A stretch of DNA of 64,000 nt from Wuchereria bancrofti. Lineage: Eukaryota > Nematoda > Chromadorea > Rhabditida > Onchocercidae. Positions within the stretch are counted from its first letter, which is position 1. Every line of letters begins with the position of its first letter. The translations under genes and the position numbers were made by a program. Where the stretch lies: assembly GCA_005281725.1 (NCBI GenBank), contig SSBO01000013.1, positions 1,521,142-1,585,141 of the forward strand. The letters are read 5' to 3'. Positions 62,029 to 64,000 of the stretch are shown in pieces. The notes beneath the pieces are model-generated. The model did not search any database, was not told the origin of the DNA, and saw nothing but the letters and a program-made list of their open reading frames with translations.

Positions 62029-63069
62029 ATGAATATGAACATTGTTCTTATATTTTCCATCATTTTTATTATAAGTCTAAACGCCTGTGGTCCATCTGCA
62101 TTATTAGATCCTAGTGGTAAGTTTTTCTTTTTTTATTTTTATTTTTGAGATTCTGATTTATTTCTTTTTCAAATAATTTTTAAATAATATTTATTAAATA
62201 AATCATTAATTTTATCATTTTTTATCATTCATTTCTTTTTTTTCAAATTATATTTTATAAATAAATCATTAATTTAATTGTCATTAATCTTTTACTAATC
62301 ACATTATCACTATCACCATTTTATTCTATTTATTATACTTGTAATTACTGAAAAAAAAAAAAACAAAAAGTAAAGAAATATAAAAACAAAATGAAAAAAA
62401 ACATTTCAAATTTGCATTTCAAAAATTATCTTCTTTTTTATTCAACAAATCTTTTAAATTTTTAAAAAAAACTTTTTCTTTTCAAATTTTATTTAATAAT
62501 TCCTTGAAATATAACAAAGCCAATTTTTTTTTTCTCACACAAATACTACTTTTGCTTACGGTTTTTCTTCCCTTTTTTTTCACGTAGGCCTTTTCAAAAA
62601 AAAATTTTTTAACCTTTTGTGCAAATTACTATTTTGCAGCATGTCGGAAATGCAAACAATTCGAAACAAATTTAATAATAAAAAACTCTACCAGTATATT
62701 TGTGGAAAATATTACCCTATCATATGGGCAAAATAATGATGGATGTAATTTTGCAGTATTACAATGCTCAAATCCTACAGCAAGAGAAATTACAATACAG
62801 GTAAATTTGAGTAATTAAATTGATTATATTTATATGTAAATATATATATAACTGTAATTATTGCTGGATTTAATTAATTAAAGATTTAAATTTTTAATGA
62901 TTTTTAGTGGTATGGTCCATCTGGTACAAGTATTGGAGAAACTGGTGCAGTGCATGGTACTCAAAAAGCAATTGGTTTAATTACTTGTAATGAAAATTCA
63001 CAATGGATTTCGACAGAAATTGGTATCATACGAATTATTGAAACAGCAACATGTGAATATACACGATAG
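62029..63069 (+). CDS. Small secreted six-cysteine (C6/DUF281-like) nematode protein, three exons, 136 residues
   Basis: Exons 62029-62116, 62640-62800 and 62908-63069, phases 1 and 0, donors gtaagt and gtaaat, acceptors ttgcag and ttttag. The N-terminus is a signal peptide (MNMNIVLIFSIIFIISLNAC). The mature part has six cysteines spaced CRKC, DGC, LQC, ITCNENSQW and a final TCEYTR. This spacing, with the C-x-x-C opening and the Cys-Asn-x-x-x-x-Trp motif, resembles the nematode extracellular C6/DUF281 type of domain. Assignment by pattern is inference. Two N-glycosylation sequons (NST, NIT) occur in exon 2. The protein is probably secreted, and its role is unknown. ATG is the first in frame; a degenerate minisatellite lies immediately upstream. 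Confidence 0.85.
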
Positions 63070-63277
63070 TTAAATGTTTATTGTAATTTATTAAAAAAAT
63101 GTTATAATTTGAAATTTTTAAATGATTAAGAAGTCACATTGCTATTTTTAAAAAATTAACATTTAAATTAAGAATGATGTATTTTTTTATTTAAGGATGA
63201 TAATTTTAATGCGTGATTTTATTTAAATACTAATTATCAACTTTTATCGTTATTTTTTTCCTTTTTTTTTAGAAACN

Positions 63278-64000
63278 ATTTGTTTTTTTCCATGTTAAAT
63301 AAAAATAAATGCTAAAGTAATAAGCAAAATGTTTCGTTCTATTTTGCTATTGCATAAAATTTCATGTTAGATAATTATCGATGGTTTTGCTTTAGTTGAA
63401 AAAAAAAGAAAATTAATTCATTAATCGTCAAATTTTTAGACTAATAATTAGAGATCAAAATAGAATATAATTGTAACTAATAATTAGAGATTAAAATAGA
63501 ATATAATTTTAACTATTAATTGGATTAAAATCGAATATAATTGTAACTAATAATTCGATTAAAATAGGATATAATTTTAACTATTAATTAGATTAAATCG
63601 AGTGTAATTGTAACTTAAAATTAGAGATTAAAGTGAATATAACTGATAATTAGAGATTCAAATAATAATTAAATCTTAATTGAATATAATTATTTTTAGT
63701 TGTGATAATTTTTTGTTGTACTAAAAATGAATATGAACATTGTTCTTATATTTTCCATCATTTTTATTATAAGTCTAAACGCCTGTGGTCCATCTGCATT
63801 ATTAGATCCTAGTGGTAAGTTTTTCTTTTTTTATTTTTATTTTTGAGATTCTGATTTATTTCTTTTTCAAATAATTTTTAAATAATATTTATTAAATAAA
63901 TCATTAATTTTATCATTTTTTATCATTCATTTCTTTTTTTTCAAATTATATTTTATAAATAAATCATTAATTTAATTGTCATTAATCTTTTACTAATCAC
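63278..64000 (+). repeat. Duplicate of 61580-62302 after an N (assembly artefact)
   Basis: Same sequence at constant offset 1698 up to the window edge. It includes a second reading of the first exon of the secreted-protein gene (63727-63814) and the start of its intron. A genuine recent tandem gene duplication is possible but less likely, given seven similar N joins here. Confidence 0.85.

Overview
This is nuclear DNA of a nematode, most likely a filarial or other spirurid parasite. That placement is inferred from the very high AT content, short exons with nematode-type splice sites, and genes of nematode character (stomatin family, class IIa histone deacetylase of HDA-4 type, BTB proteins, a small secreted six-cysteine protein). 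It is a gene-poor draft-assembly window. I rebuilt gene models by hand from both strands, joining exons only where splice sites and codon phases agree.

Layout. 1-3745, minus strand: four exons of a stomatin-family protein, with the 3' end outside the window and the first exon not found. 3.7-18 kb: AT-rich non-coding DNA containing two diverged copies of one ~4 kb segment (about 4890-8650 and 10240-15452), long polypurine tracts, a probable solo LTR (9788-10239) and the start of a second LTR-like element (15453-15722). 18-25 kb: no gene seen; a 32-bp tandem repeat and a family of old diverged repeat modules. 25117-26724, minus: a complete five-exon BTB-domain gene. 29942-30750, minus: the last two exons of an unrecognised membrane protein. 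34496-40816, minus (first exon perhaps at 44960-44988): a BTB/BACK-type gene. 41-48 kb: AT-rich DNA with repeated blocks created by assembly. 49789-55971, plus: a complete 14-exon class IIa histone deacetylase (HDA-4/HDAC4 family) with a possible alternative first exon. 62029-63069, plus: a complete three-exon secreted six-cysteine protein. Its first exon recurs at 63727 through another assembly duplication.

Assembly state. Single-N joins at 9787, 11414, 15723, 42455, 45514, 47158 and 63277, and a 21-N gap at 19799-19819, sit at places where the sequence is repeated verbatim. Most are contig ends that overlap but were not merged, so these copies should not be read as biological duplications. 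Contig 9788-15722 looks misplaced or haplotypic, because the sequence before it (7568-9786) and after it (15724-17942) is the same.

How the genes relate. There is no operon-like packing; genes are separated by kilobases. The four left-hand genes are all on the minus strand; HDA-4 and the secreted protein are on the plus strand. The most informative gene is HDA-4. It keeps the glutamine-rich N-terminal region, a near-perfect 14-3-3 docking site and all zinc ligands. It also has the catalytic tyrosine that vertebrate class IIa enzymes have lost.
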